The notes under the pieces were generated by a model. The model was not told the origin of the DNA and did not search any database. It was given only the letters and a program-made list of their open reading frames with translations. From Saliniplasma sp046497075 (GTDB lineage Archaea; Thermoplasmatota; Thermoplasmata; Halarchaeoplasmatales; Halarchaeoplasmataceae), in the NCBI GenBank assembly GCA_046497075.1, contig JAWOGF010000031.1, positions 5,147 through 69,146 on the forward strand: a stretch of DNA of 64,000 nucleotides. Reading direction: 5' to 3'. Positions 23,946-33,374 of this stretch are shown in pieces. A program made the position numbers and the translations under genes. The stretch's first letter is position 1; every line of letters starts with the position of its first letter.

Positions 23946-26261
23946 ATGCAGATTCCTGCTGGTAAAACTATTCGAAGTGAATTCGGTGGAGAAGGGATAC
24001 TTGAAGAGTTGATAGATGTTATAATTGATAAAAAGATAGACGGTTATCTAAAATCCGGTCTAACTGAAGGCGAAACTAGAAGAGAGGGTATTCTATTTTT
24101 TAAAAATGGGAATATCGTAGCCGGGATGCATAAAGGAGAAGAAAAAATTGCCGGAAAAAAGTCCATCCGTAAGGTCTCCCAAGATTCTACTAACCCAGAC
24201 TGCTTAATTGAGATACATTCTTATTCGTATGGCTCATCTTCTATCAGTTTGAAACATGTATTATCTAATTTTACCGAAGAGGTGGAGATAGAAGAGGATC
24301 TTAATCTTAAATTGGAAATCGATAGGGGTAAGAGAGAGAGATCAAAAAAGAGAACTAAAGAGGAAGAGAGAAAAGAACTAGAAAGAGCAGATTTTGATAT
24401 ACCTGAGGAATCCATAGATGAGGACTCCATAGATATTCAGATAGGTGAAATTGGAACTTACGAAGATGTTAGTCACCCTTCTCAAATGACTGAAGGCGAG
24501 GATATCGTTGAAAGGGCAGAAAAAAAAGTAAAAGATATCCGAGAAGGGCGTTTAAAAGAAGACTTAGAGATAGCTAGGGATGAGATAAAGGATAAAAGAA
24601 GGAGATTAAGGGAGAAGGAAAGGGCGTTAAGTCAAAGGTCAGAACAACTTAAAGAGAAAGAAAAAGAACTGAAAGATAAAGCCAATAAATTGAAAGAAAG
24701 AAGAGACAAAGTAAAGAACATCTGGCAGAGGATGAAAAATGAAAGTAAAAAAGCAATGAAGGCCAGGAAAGAATTGGAAGAGAAGATAAGTGAACAGATA
24801 AGCAGGGAAGAGGAACTTGTGGAGAAAGAGAGAGAATTAAGGAATCTAGAAGAGGAATTGGAGGAATGGGAAGAGGATATGAAATCGAGGTCATCAAAAC
24901 TTGGGACTATGGAGGAAGAATTGAGTAACTGGGAAAGGGATTTAAAACAGAAAGAAGAGAGACTAGATTGGATGGAAGAGGATATAGAAGAGAGAGAAGA
25001 GAATGTTTACGATAAAGATCAGGAATTAGAAGAGTTTGAAGGATCATTGAAGAAAAAAGAAAAGGACCTTGACGAAAAAGAAAGCCAGCTAAATAAAGTC
25101 AAGGATAGCATCGATAAGAGAAAAAAAGAACTAGATTTGAAGGAAGATGAGATCGAGATGAGGGAGGAAAGGATCGAGGAAAAAGAAGAGAAACTCGAAA
25201 AGGATAGGGAGAAGATAGACGAACTGAAACAGGGACTAAAATCTGATCGAGAATCTGTAAGGAACATGAAGAAAGAATTGAGGAATAGAGAAAAGGAGTT
25301 AGAACAGAAAGAAGAAGAATTAGAGAGTCGCGAGGAGGAATTGGATAAAAGAGAAAAGGAACTCAATGAAAAAAGTGAGAAACTAGACGACAGGTCCATA
25401 ACATTGAATGAAAGAGATATAGAACTATCAAAAAGAGAAAATGATTTAGACGATAGAGCGGATAAGATAATGAGAGCTAAAGAGGATTTAGATGAGAGGG
25501 AAGAAAAACTAGATGATCTTGAAACAAAGTTAGAAACTAAAAAGACAAGATTAGACAACAGAGATGAAAAACTCGAAAAAAGAGAAAAAGAGATAGAAAA
25601 AGAGTTGGAAGGACGTAAAGCAGAGTTAAGGGAAAAAGAAACCGAAGTAAAGGATTTGAAAAAATCTTTGAACGGGAAGAAAGGGGCTTTACAGAAAAAA
25701 GAGAATAGGTTAGATGAAAGGGAAGAGGAGATAACTGAAAAAGAAGAAGAACTAGATATCAGACATGAAGAGATCAAAGAGAAAGAAAAAGAACTAAAGG
25801 AACTTCAGAATAAATTAAATGAAAGAGAGGACGAAATAGAAAAGGAACGGGAGGACTTAGAGGAACAAAGAAATAAAATGAACGAAGAGATGCAAGAAAA
25901 AGAGGAAGAACTAGAACAGGAAAGAGCTGAACTAGATGATAAGAGATCAGAACTCGAGGAGAAGGGGGAGAAGATCAAACAGAAACTCTCTGAGATAATG
26001 GATGAAAAAGAAGAAGTAGAGGAACGAAAAGAATTTTTGGGCCAAAGAGAAGACGAGGTAGAGAGTAGAGAAGAAACGGTGGATCAACGGGAAGAACGGT
26101 TAGATGAACTAGAAGAGGAACTAAAAGACAAGGAAGAGAGGCTAGAGAAGAAAGAGAAGTCCTTAGAAAAAAGAGAAAAACAGATAGACGAGAAAGAAAC
26201 GACTCTACGGGATAAAGAGGATTCTCTAAAAGAGATTCGAGCGGGGTTAGAAGAGATTTAG
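23946..26261 (+). CDS. long coiled-coil protein with N-terminal DUF2226-like domain
   Basis: 771 residues. The first ~115 (GYLKSGLTEGETRREGILFF, then KNGNIVAGMHKGEE) are globular and resemble, from memory, the DUF2226-type domain seen at the N-terminus of several euryarchaeal proteins. An acidic linker follows, then about 570 residues of almost uninterrupted heptads rich in E, K, D, R and L, with units such as KREKELNEK and DEREEKLDD. There is no signal peptide, membrane segment or ATPase motif, so it is not an SMC protein. A cytoplasmic scaffold or filament is plausible. GAGGTAAT precedes the ATG. The gene stands alone. Confidence 0.7.
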   Translation: MQIPAGKTIRSEFGGEGILEELIDVIIDKKIDGYLKSGLTEGETRREGILFFKNGNIVAGMHKGEEKIAGKKSIRKVSQDSTNPDCLIEIHSYSYGSSSISLKHVLSNFTEEVEIEEDLNLKLEIDRGKRERSKKRTKEEERKELERADFDIPEESIDEDSIDIQIGEIGTYEDVSHPSQMTEGEDIVERAEKKVKDIREGRLKEDLEIARDEIKDKRRRLREKERALSQRSEQLKEKEKELKDKANKLKERRDKVKNIWQRMKNESKKAMKARKELEEKISEQISREEELVEKERELRNLEEELEEWEEDMKSRSSKLGTMEEELSNWERDLKQKEERLDWMEEDIEEREENVYDKDQELEEFEGSLKKKEKDLDEKESQLNKVKDSIDKRKKELDLKEDEIEMREERIEEKEEKLEKDREKIDELKQGLKSDRESVRNMKKELRNREKELEQKEEELESREEELDKREKELNEKSEKLDDRSITLNERDIELSKRENDLDDRADKIMRAKEDLDEREEKLDDLETKLETKKTRLDNRDEKLEKREKEIEKELEGRKAELREKETEVKDLKKSLNGKKGALQKKENRLDEREEEITEKEEELDIRHEEIKEKEKELKELQNKLNEREDEIEKEREDLEEQRNKMNEEMQEKEEELEQERAELDDKRSELEEKGEKIKQKLSEIMDEKEEVEERKEFLGQREDEVESREETVDQREERLDELEEELKDKEERLEKKEKSLEKREKQIDEKETTLRDKEDSLKEIRAGLEEI

Positions 26262-26298
26262 AGATCTAATAAATATCTAATAATTTTGTTAGTTTCGT

Positions 26299-27453
26299 TC
26301 AAAGATCTTCAACTACTTTCTTGATCCTCTCTAAAGCTTCTTTTATATTTTCTGAGGATGTAGCGAAGGACATCCTTAGATGGTTCTCACCTTCATCCCC
26401 AAAGGCGGACCCTGGTGTGGTAGCGACCTTTGCTTCCTTTAAAAGATGAAGAGCTAATTCCATGCTATCCATATCGAGGTCGAATCTAGGGAAAGTGTAA
26501 AATGTAGAGTTCGGTTTTCTGCAGTAGAATCCATCTATGTCATTCAAGCCATCTACGATGATCTCACGGCGTTTTTTGTAGGTCTGTAACATTTCATTTA
26601 TAGCTTTATCTCCATCTTTCAGGGCTGCGATACCGGCTTTCTGTGCAAATGATGTAGCACAGGTGATAGAATGTGTTTGTATCTTAACTATATTTTCAAG
26701 CAGGTCTTCATGTGTTAGAAGCCACCCCAATCTCCATCCTGTCATAGCATAAGACTTTGAAAATCCGCTTATAGTTATAGTTCTTTCTCTCATGCCATCG
26801 AATGACCCTATCGATGTATGTTCTCCTTCAAATATCAGGTTTTCATAAACTTCGTCGCTAACAACTGTAAGGTCGTTATCTACAGCGATGTCAGCGATGG
26901 CTTTCAGATCCTTTTTTGGGATAGTCATCCCTGTTGGGTTAGATGGAGTATTCAGGATGATGAGTTCAGCTCTCGAAGAGATCTTTTTATTTAAAGTTTC
27001 TATATCCAGTGAATAATCTTCCTCCTCGATCAAAGGAAGCCTTCTAGGTATACCATCTGCAAATTTGACCATAGGCGCGTAGGAAACCCAACTAGGATCT
27101 GTGATTATTGCCTCAGCTCCATCATCTAGATGAGCTAAAATCGACATGAACAACGCCTGTTTTGTAGGTGTGACCAGGACGTTCTCTTTTTTAAAGTCTA
27201 GATTATTAAAGTTTCTACCTCTCTCAGCGATGACTTCTCTTAATTCTGGTATGCCCTGGGGCGTCGTGTAATGGGTGAAACCTTCTTTCATAGCTTCATA
27301 AGCTGCTTCGATTATAAAATCTGGTGTATTAAAGTCTGGTTCTCCCACTGCAAGAGATATGATATCTCTCCCATCGGCCTCCATACTCGTAGCAAGCTTA
27401 GATATCCTCATGGTTTCGGAGAAACTCACATCTAACATCCTTTTAACGGTCAT
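26299..27453 (-). CDS. PLP-dependent class I aminotransferase (aspartate aminotransferase-like)
   Basis: 384 residues of fold-type I aminotransferases. Seen: the N-terminal ISLAVGEPDFNTPDFI, YTTPQGIPELREVI, the NTPSNPTGMTI motif, VVSDEVYENLIF, the PLP-binding lysine K233 in SGFSKSYAMTGWRLGW, and the C-terminal arginine region LRMSFATS. Such enzymes move amino groups between aspartate or other amino acids and 2-oxoglutarate; the substrate is not determinable. It lies 5 bp downstream of argF on the same strand, so an amino-acid biosynthetic role is likely. Confidence 0.92.
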   Translation of the reverse strand: MTVKRMLDVSFSETMRISKLATSMEADGRDIISLAVGEPDFNTPDFIIEAAYEAMKEGFTHYTTPQGIPELREVIAERGRNFNNLDFKKENVLVTPTKQALFMSILAHLDDGAEAIITDPSWVSYAPMVKFADGIPRRLPLIEEEDYSLDIETLNKKISSRAELIILNTPSNPTGMTIPKKDLKAIADIAVDNDLTVVSDEVYENLIFEGEHTSIGSFDGMRERTITISGFSKSYAMTGWRLGWLLTHEDLLENIVKIQTHSITCATSFAQKAGIAALKDGDKAINEMLQTYKKRREIIVDGLNDIDGFYCRKPNSTFYTFPRFDLDMDSMELALHLLKEAKVATTPGSAFGDEGENHLRMSFATSSENIKEALERIKKVVEDL

Positions 27454-27458
27454 ATGGT

Positions 27459-28373
27459 TTACCCCATAAGTTCGGCCATGATAGCTTTTTGAGCGTGTAA
27501 TCTGTTTTCAGCTTGATCGAATACAACTGAATGCTCACCATCGATTACTTCATCTGTGATCTCAACACCTCGATGTGCTGGTAAACAATGCATGATTATA
27601 ACATCATCTTTTGCTTTACCGACCAAAGACCCGTTGACCTGATAATCTTTGAAATCGTTCATCCTTTCTTCTTTTTCTTCCTCATCACCCATAGATATCC
27701 AAACATCGGTATAGATCACATCTGCATTTTCTACAGATGACGCAGGATCGTGAGATACATCGATACTAGCTTCAGTTTCTTTTCCGATGGTTTTAGCCTT
27801 CTCTACATATTTCTCCATGGGTTCATAACCTTCAGGTGTGCAGGCAACTATATCCATCCCGACCACAGCAGCACCTAATAACAAAGAGTGGCAGACGTTA
27901 TTACCGTCTCCAATATAGACTATTTTTCTATCGAAATCATCTTTATGCTCACGAATGGTCATCAAGTCGGCCATAATCTGGCAGGGGTGTTCTAAATCAT
28001 CGAGACCGCTTATGACCGGTATTGTAGAGTTTTCAGCCAATTCAACCATCATATCATGTTCAAAAGCTCTATACATTATACCGTCAACATACCGGGATAG
28101 CACCTTTGCTGTGTCCGCGATGGTTTCCCCACGGCCTATTTGAAGATCTTTAGGGCTTAAATAAAGTGCATGCCCTCCAAGTTGTGTCATACCTACTTCA
28201 AAAGAGATACGAGTACGAGTACTTGGTTTTTCAAATATCATCCCTAAACTTTTGCCTTTAAGTGGATGATATGGCTCACCATTCTTGAATTTCTTCTTTA
28301 TCTCCCCACCGATACGCAGTATTTCTTGAAGTCTGTCTTTAAAATCCAATATTGATATGAAGTCTTTTGCCAT
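27459..28373 (-). CDS. argF: ornithine carbamoyltransferase
   Basis: 304 residues. It makes citrulline from ornithine and carbamoyl phosphate in arginine synthesis (or runs in reverse in arginine degradation). The carbamoyl-phosphate loop S51-T-R-T-R55, the HPCQ motif at 129-132, DVWISMGDEEEKEERM and the HCLPAHRG motif near 265 are intact and distinguish it from aspartate carbamoyltransferase. First gene of a pair with the aminotransferase. No other arg genes are in the window. Confidence 0.95.
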   Translation of the reverse strand: MAKDFISILDFKDRLQEILRIGGEIKKKFKNGEPYHPLKGKSLGMIFEKPSTRTRISFEVGMTQLGGHALYLSPKDLQIGRGETIADTAKVLSRYVDGIMYRAFEHDMMVELAENSTIPVISGLDDLEHPCQIMADLMTIREHKDDFDRKIVYIGDGNNVCHSLLLGAAVVGMDIVACTPEGYEPMEKYVEKAKTIGKETEASIDVSHDPASSVENADVIYTDVWISMGDEEEKEERMNDFKDYQVNGSLVGKAKDDVIIMHCLPAHRGVEITDEVIDGEHSVVFDQAENRLHAQKAIMAELMG

Positions 28374-28431
28374 GATATCTAATCTGCTATAGTTAAGGTA
28401 TATTAAAAAGTGTTGGAAGTTTCATATGTTT

Positions 28432-29337
28432 TTAGGTGTATTCCCCGTTAGTAAGTTTCTCCATCATATCGATATAAAGTTCACTTGTTTGTTCAACCAT
28501 ATCTTCAGGCAACGGCGGTATACTGGGTTCTTCCTCGTTCTTTTCTCTAGCTTCTATTATTGCTTTATAATAACCTATATCTCTGTAGTATTGTTTTACG
28601 AATTCTTTACTTTTCTGGATAAAATTACCTTCCTTATATTCTTCCATGTCCCAGAACTTATCTTCATCTGCAGTGCCAAATGTATCGACGAGCATGATCT
28701 TCCTATCCTCATCCATAGCGAATTCCTTTTTACCATCGACGTGTAAAAGTCCGTTCTTCTCTACATTGTTTTCAATGAATCCATCTATTTTTAATGTGAG
28801 TTTCTTTATCTCTTCGAACTCGTCTTCAGTCAATCCTGAGACTTCAAGAGCCTCCTCTTTCGTCAATATCTTATCATATTCTTCAAGTTTTGTCGTGACT
28901 TCAAAGCAAGGTTCAGGTAAATGTTCCCCGTATTCCGGTCTTTCATCGAAACCAAATTCATTATAATCTACTTTGCCATTTTCAATCCTATCATAAAGGG
29001 ACCCGGCTACAAAATATCTGCAGATGAATTCTAAAGGAATTAAATAATTAGTAGTACTCTCATCGATCCTTTTATAATCAGAGATCACATCTATCTTTTT
29101 AACTACCATACTGTTTTTTTCTGACATCTCAATAAAGTGTGTTGTTATCCCTAACTCTTCTTCCACTTTTTCAAACCAGTATGTGGAAGTTTTACAGAGT
29201 GTTTCTCCTTTCCTAGGTATATCGTTGGGTACTATCTTATCGAAAACTGACACATTATCAGTAAAAAAGAAACTCAATTGATCTTCCTCGATTTCATAGA
29301 CTTCTTTCACTTTACCTTTCCGTATCAGTTTTTTCAT
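28432..29337 (-). CDS. purC: phosphoribosylaminoimidazole-succinocarboxamide synthase (SAICAR synthetase)
   Basis: About 301 residues; joins CAIR and aspartate with ATP in purine synthesis. Seen: KKLIRKGKVKEVYEI, NDIPRKGETLCKTSTYWF, the LIPLEFICRYFVAGSLYDR motif and LVDTFGTADEDKFW. The frame extends three codons further to a GTG at 29346, but ATG 29337 is preceded by GGGTGCTC and gives the normal start. The C-terminal segment matches the larger eukaryote/archaeal-like form. purQ is also in the window, 12 kb away. Confidence 0.93.
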   Translation of the reverse strand: MKKLIRKGKVKEVYEIEEDQLSFFFTDNVSVFDKIVPNDIPRKGETLCKTSTYWFEKVEEELGITTHFIEMSEKNSMVVKKIDVISDYKRIDESTTNYLIPLEFICRYFVAGSLYDRIENGKVDYNEFGFDERPEYGEHLPEPCFEVTTKLEEYDKILTKEEALEVSGLTEDEFEEIKKLTLKIDGFIENNVEKNGLLHVDGKKEFAMDEDRKIMLVDTFGTADEDKFWDMEEYKEGNFIQKSKEFVKQYYRDIGYYKAIIEAREKNEEEPSIPPLPEDMVEQTSELYIDMMEKLTNGEYT

Positions 29338-29382
29338 GTAGAGCACCCAATAGAATCCGATTTTTCAGATAAGGGTGGATAT

Positions 29383-29817
29383 TTAAGATTTGTGTTCATC
29401 GTTTTTTTCTAGGTATTCATTAGCTTTCTCCAAAAGATTTTTTGCATTTTTAAAGGTCAATCTTTCCATAGCGTCTTCATATTCCAACCACGTATATCCT
29501 TGATGTTCTTTAGATATTTCGATATCACTAGTTTTGGTTCTACCTAGGAAATAAACTACCTGTTTGTGAGACATATCGTACCTTTTATGATAAAAATAAT
29601 CGATGGTTTCTCTGAATCCGTCCATGATATCTATATCTTTTTCAAGTATGCCCGTCTCTTCCCTGAGTTCCCTAAGAGCTGTTTCGATTTCAGTTTCTCC
29701 TTCTTCTATGTGACCTTTAGGATAGTCCCAGTGACCTGCGGGATAATGTAATAACAAAAATTTTTTGTTTTCATTTTCCCTAAATATCAAGAATCCTGTA
29801 GATTTTTCTTGAATCAT
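29383..29817 (-). CDS. Nudix hydrolase, diadenosine tetraphosphatase-like
   Basis: 144 residues from ATG 29817; a longer frame to 29862 runs into the upstream gene and is not needed. The Nudix box is complete: GHIEEGETEIETAL followed by RELREETGI. The opening KSTGFLIFRENENKKFLLLH and the HWDYPKGH stretch are typical of Ap4A hydrolases, which remove asymmetric dinucleoside tetraphosphates. The start overlaps the end of the PAC2 gene region, suggesting a coupled pair. Confidence 0.88.
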   Translation of the reverse strand: MIQEKSTGFLIFRENENKKFLLLHYPAGHWDYPKGHIEEGETEIETALRELREETGILEKDIDIMDGFRETIDYFYHKRYDMSHKQVVYFLGRTKTSDIEISKEHQGYTWLEYEDAMERLTFKNAKNLLEKANEYLEKNDEHKS

Positions 29818-29818
29818 T

Positions 29819-30562
29819 TTATCCGTACAATGGTGGATGAGCAGATTTGTGATCCATATCATCCTGGGCTTGTTTTGTTTGCTGGACTAGCTGATGATAT
29901 TGTTCCTCCAATTGCTCTGCACTTTCGATAAGAGTCGTCGTATCTATGTCGAAATTTCTATAGTCTGAGAATTTCTCTAATAATGCAGCTGAAGCTCTAG
30001 GGTCTGGTATCTTCTGTTTCCCCTCTGCCAGCATACCTACAGCTTTCAAATTCTTTTCATGGGCTATAAGAAGCATCGAACTAGAGATTCCAGATATAGC
30101 TCCTCTCTCTATTATCTCAACATCAAGTTCTTTTGCTTCTTTTTCAGCTGCACGAGAACTCAGAACACCCCAGATCTTCGTTTCTTTTTCATCTCTGTCT
30201 TCTCTTTCAGGTATTCCGTCCAGTATTATAACTTCATCTATACCGTGGTTCAAACTCCAATCGATGATTTTGTTTGCCAATGGCTCAGCGATATCATTTG
30301 GGATGACCATATCAGATTTAACTAATAAAAATCCCTTTCCACAGAAAATCCTCACCGGTCTTCTTGGTATCCCGTCGAATATCACCGCAGTCGGTGGAAA
30401 TTTGTCCGATTCAATGGAAGCTATTTGTTCAAGTTCTAACGTGTTGATGAGCTGTTCAGAGGCTATACCTCCTATCAAACCCGTACCAGGAAATCCTGCC
30501 AGTAATATGTCAACTTCAGGAATCTCCTTCTCCTCAATTATATTGAATATAGTTTCACTCAT
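29819..30562 (-). CDS. PAC2-family (proteasome assembly chaperone-like) protein
   Basis: 247 residues of the PAC2/DUF75 family, archaeal relatives of the eukaryotic proteasome assembly chaperone PAC2. Seen: ILLAGFPGTGLIGGIASEQL near the N-terminus, DGIPRRPVRIFCGKGFLLVK, and the later GAISGISSSMLLIAHEKN and PDPRASAALLEKF. The last ~30 residues are a glutamine-rich helix. A role in proteasome assembly is inherited from the family name and is not proven for archaea. Probably one transcript with the Nudix gene. Confidence 0.88.
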   Translation of the reverse strand: MSETIFNIIEEKEIPEVDILLAGFPGTGLIGGIASEQLINTLELEQIASIESDKFPPTAVIFDGIPRRPVRIFCGKGFLLVKSDMVIPNDIAEPLANKIIDWSLNHGIDEVIILDGIPEREDRDEKETKIWGVLSSRAAEKEAKELDVEIIERGAISGISSSMLLIAHEKNLKAVGMLAEGKQKIPDPRASAALLEKFSDYRNFDIDTTTLIESAEQLEEQYHQLVQQTKQAQDDMDHKSAHPPLYG

Positions 30563-30690
30563 ATTATCACATATATGGATAAGTAACTTGAAAGTAATAC
30601 TTCTATTTTTGCATGCTTTATCTCTCTCGAATGATTTTCTCGAATATTCTAAATCGATAATTTTTTAACCTTATGTAATCATACACAAAC

Positions 30691-31983
30691 ATGAGCGTGA
30701 AACTGCAAGTTGCCTTGGATCTTATGAATCTTAGTAGAGCTATCAAGATCGCTAGAGACGCTGTAGATGGTGGAGTTGACTGGGTCGAAGCGGGAACACC
30801 GTTGATAAAATCTGAAGGGATAGAATCGGTTAGAAGATTGAAGAAAGAATTCCCTGATAGGACGATATTCGCAGATATGAAGACCATGGATGTTGGTGGA
30901 GTCGAGGTAGAGATAGCTGCCAAGGCAGGTGCAGATATCGTAGGTGTTCTTGGTGCGGCCGATGACGAAACTATTAAAGAGAGTATCAGGTCTGCTAGAA
31001 ATTATGATGCTCAGATAATGGCTGATCTCATACAGGTTCCAGATAAAGTCAGGAGAGCAGAAGAAGTCTCCGAACTCGGAGTAGATTATATAGGTGTTCA
31101 CGTAGGCGTAGACGCTCAGATGAAAGGTATGGACCCTTTAGAACTAGTCAAGGAAGTCTCGTCTGTGAGTTCCGTTCCTGTAGCAGCGGCTGGAGGTATC
31201 ACTTCAGAGGATGCTGCAGAGATCGTGAAGAGTGGTGCAGATATTATAATTGTTGGGGGAGCTATCATAAAATCTAAAGATGTGAGAGCATCGGCCAAAA
31301 ATATAAAGAAGGCGATAACAGAAGATGTATCACTCGAATCCGAGGTTTCGAAGAAATTTGGTCCCGAGAGGATCAAAGAGGTTTTTGAAAAGGTTTCAAC
31401 TCCCAATATATCCGATGCTATGCATAGGGAACCTTCAATGGAAGGTATCATCCCGATGACTACAAGCGGTGAAAAGATCATAGGAAGAGCTTTCACCGTA
31501 AAAACAGTAGATGGCGATTGGGCTAAACCGGTAGAAGCTATACAAGAAGCGGAAGAAGATAAGGTAATAGTAATCGATGCGGATTCGGGAAAAACTGCTG
31601 TTTGGGGTGAGTTAGCGTCCTGGTCATGTTACAAAAAAGGTATACCTGGAGTAATAATAGATGGGGCTTTACGCGATGTAGATGACATACAACAGTTGGG
31701 ATTCCCCATTTTCGCTAGATATCGTGCATCTAATGCCGGAGAACCAAAGGGTTATGGTGGTCTGAACAATGATATCATCTGCGGTGGGAGAAAAGTTAGA
31801 CCGGGTGATTGGATAATTGCTGACGATAGTGGTGTGATGGTCGTACCGAAAGAAGAAGCCGTCCAGATTGCTAATAGGGCACTAGATGTTATGGAGAAGG
31901 AAAACAGGATAAGGGAAGAAATAAAAGAAGGTGATCCCCTCTCAGTTGTTATGGAATTGGAGAAGTGGGAGAAGCAGGACTAA
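30691..31983 (+). CDS. 3-hexulose-6-phosphate synthase fused to an RraA-like domain
   Basis: 430 residues in two domains. Residues ~1-210 are a hexulose-6-phosphate synthase of the OMP decarboxylase fold with the D62-x-K64-x2-D67 motif (ADMKTMDVGG) and the phosphate-binding VAAAGGITSEDA and ADIIIVGGAI loops. Residues ~213-430 are RraA/demethylmenaquinone methyltransferase-like (STPNISDAMHRE ... GVIIDGALRDVDDIQ). In archaea that lack the oxidative pentose phosphate pathway, the synthase with a hexuloisomerase makes ribulose 5-phosphate. The RraA half is often annotated as an RNase regulator, but it may be an aldolase or isomerase-like partner. No separate isomerase gene is visible. Confidence 0.92.
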   Translation: MSVKLQVALDLMNLSRAIKIARDAVDGGVDWVEAGTPLIKSEGIESVRRLKKEFPDRTIFADMKTMDVGGVEVEIAAKAGADIVGVLGAADDETIKESIRSARNYDAQIMADLIQVPDKVRRAEEVSELGVDYIGVHVGVDAQMKGMDPLELVKEVSSVSSVPVAAAGGITSEDAAEIVKSGADIIIVGGAIIKSKDVRASAKNIKKAITEDVSLESEVSKKFGPERIKEVFEKVSTPNISDAMHREPSMEGIIPMTTSGEKIIGRAFTVKTVDGDWAKPVEAIQEAEEDKVIVIDADSGKTAVWGELASWSCYKKGIPGVIIDGALRDVDDIQQLGFPIFARYRASNAGEPKGYGGLNNDIICGGRKVRPGDWIIADDSGVMVVPKEEAVQIANRALDVMEKENRIREEIKEGDPLSVVMELEKWEKQD

Positions 31984-31984
31984 G

Positions 31985-32842
31985 CTAGAGTTTATCCAAA
32001 TCGTTTGATCTTATCACTTCCAGCTTTAAATCCTTTTCATTATCATCTATCCATCCTTTTATCCTTTTTCTCTCTTTGCCGCTTGTACCGCTCCTATCAA
32101 AATACAGGAATTCTGCTTCATTTGTGTTTCTCACCACATTTTCAAGCGTTCGACTGGTAAGGTATTTTAACCCCCAACCAGGTACCATATGTCCTATTGC
32201 GACTTTTTTCTCGAGTGCTAGGTCGGTAAACCTAGGAGCATAATGCCCCCCTCCGATGCATATGGTTACTGGGAAATTCTCATAGGAAGGGTCTTCGATA
32301 TCTAGGACGGTTTTAGCTATTACAGATCCGGCTTCCTTGTCCTTCCATCGTTCTTTATCACTCCCGATCTCTATATAGAATGTAGGTGTTTCCAGGTACG
32401 GTCCATGATGGGTGGCTTCGAACGACACCTGGTAATCGGATATTTTCTGATTTTCAGAATAGTTCTTCTTTAACCATCTTAAAGCATTTGTCATAATATG
32501 AGGTGACACAGGTACTACTTCTCCATCTTTTCCACCAAATTTTGCTTCACCTAGGTTGCCGATAGGATGGACCGTCAGAGAATTTATACCCGCCTCAGAT
32601 GCGTGTTTTGAGATAACGATGACAAGTTCAAATTCCATGTTAAATTTTTTAGATACTTTTTTGTCCAAGAAATTTTCATAGATATGATGTCCATTGGTCG
32701 TAACAGAAACCAAGTCATCCTTTTCATACACCGGATTTCCTTCATATTCTCCTAGTTCATCCCATCCATATTTGAGAAGATTGTTTAAGATGTTCATACT
32801 AGCGGTGTCTTCATTAGAAGAGACTATCAATTTCATGGACAT
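31985..32842 (-). CDS. dtdA: archaeal D-aminoacyl-tRNA deacylase (DtdA/GEK1 family)
   Basis: 285 residues. It hydrolyses D-aminoacyl-tRNA to protect translation from D-amino acids. Family segments are MKLIVSSNEDTASMNILNNL, ELVIVISKHASEAGINSLTV with HPIGN following, YQVSFEATHHGPYLETPTFYIE (two adjoining motifs), TVCIGGGHYAPRFTDLA-like GGGHYAPRFTDLAL and KIAIGHMVPGW-like VAIGHMVPGW. It converges with the HPS-RraA gene with 1 bp between stops. Confidence 0.93.
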   Translation of the reverse strand: MSMKLIVSSNEDTASMNILNNLLKYGWDELGEYEGNPVYEKDDLVSVTTNGHHIYENFLDKKVSKKFNMEFELVIVISKHASEAGINSLTVHPIGNLGEAKFGGKDGEVVPVSPHIMTNALRWLKKNYSENQKISDYQVSFEATHHGPYLETPTFYIEIGSDKERWKDKEAGSVIAKTVLDIEDPSYENFPVTICIGGGHYAPRFTDLALEKKVAIGHMVPGWGLKYLTSRTLENVVRNTNEAEFLYFDRSGTSGKERKRIKGWIDDNEKDLKLEVIRSNDLDKL

Positions 32843-32895
32843 CTAACATCTATTATCATCGTATATTATGTTTCTTACGATTGAAAGAAAAATCA

Positions 32896-32906
32896 TTTAT
32901 ATATAT
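32896..32906 (+). promoter_or_regulatory. TATA box upstream of the 128-aa membrane protein gene
   Basis: TTTATATATAT, centred about 34 nt before ATG 32935. It rules out the upstream TTG at 32881 as a start, because that codon would precede the promoter. Confidence 0.55.
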
Positions 32907-32934
32907 CGAACTAATGTGCAAGCTGTGTATCTAT

Positions 32935-33321
32935 ATGGAAATTCCCAAATTTTCAGATCCCGGTCTACTTGACGAGATAATCGAAGATAGTCCAACAACT
33001 TTGGAAGAGATCGAGAAACTTCAAGTTTATAAAATCCTAATAATCCTAGCCGCATACATTGCATTAGGCATCGGTACTTTACATTTTATATTATCTCTAG
33101 GCTCACAACCTTATCTAGATCTACTTTTCAAACTGTTTATCAATTTGCTATTTGGATTTCTATTATTGATCTCCTTCCACCGTATTGATTATATGTATAA
33201 AGAATGGGCGATCATGGCTATCATATTCTCTGTTATCCTGATAAGTTTAGGGGGCATCGTCGGTTTACTAGCTGGAACATTCTCGATTTTTGGAGTACTT
33301 TTATCATTTTTATCCGATTGA
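32935..33321 (+). CDS. small integral membrane protein, unknown function
   Basis: 128 residues from ATG 32935. A cytoplasmic-looking acidic N-terminus (EIPKFSDPGLLDEIIEDSPT) is followed by about four hydrophobic segments (ILIILAAYIALGIGTLHFIL; LFKLFINLLFGFLLLISF; WAIMAIIFSVILISLGGIVG; FSIFGVLLSFL). No charged residues or motifs point to transport or catalysis. The longer frame to TTG 32881 is rejected because of the TATA box between. The next gene starts 54 bp downstream on the same strand. Confidence 0.7.
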   Translation: MEIPKFSDPGLLDEIIEDSPTTLEEIEKLQVYKILIILAAYIALGIGTLHFILSLGSQPYLDLLFKLFINLLFGFLLLISFHRIDYMYKEWAIMAIIFSVILISLGGIVGLLAGTFSIFGVLLSFLSD

Positions 33322-33374
33322 GGTTTTTAGATTTTCAAGGGATAAACTTTTACGGAAGTGATATTATTGTAGAT

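Noticed and set aside
24221..25777. Serine-rich minus-strand ORFs opposite the coiled-coil gene
   Set aside because: The Ser/Phe-rich composition is the expected reverse complement of Glu/Lys/Arg codons; no start signals.
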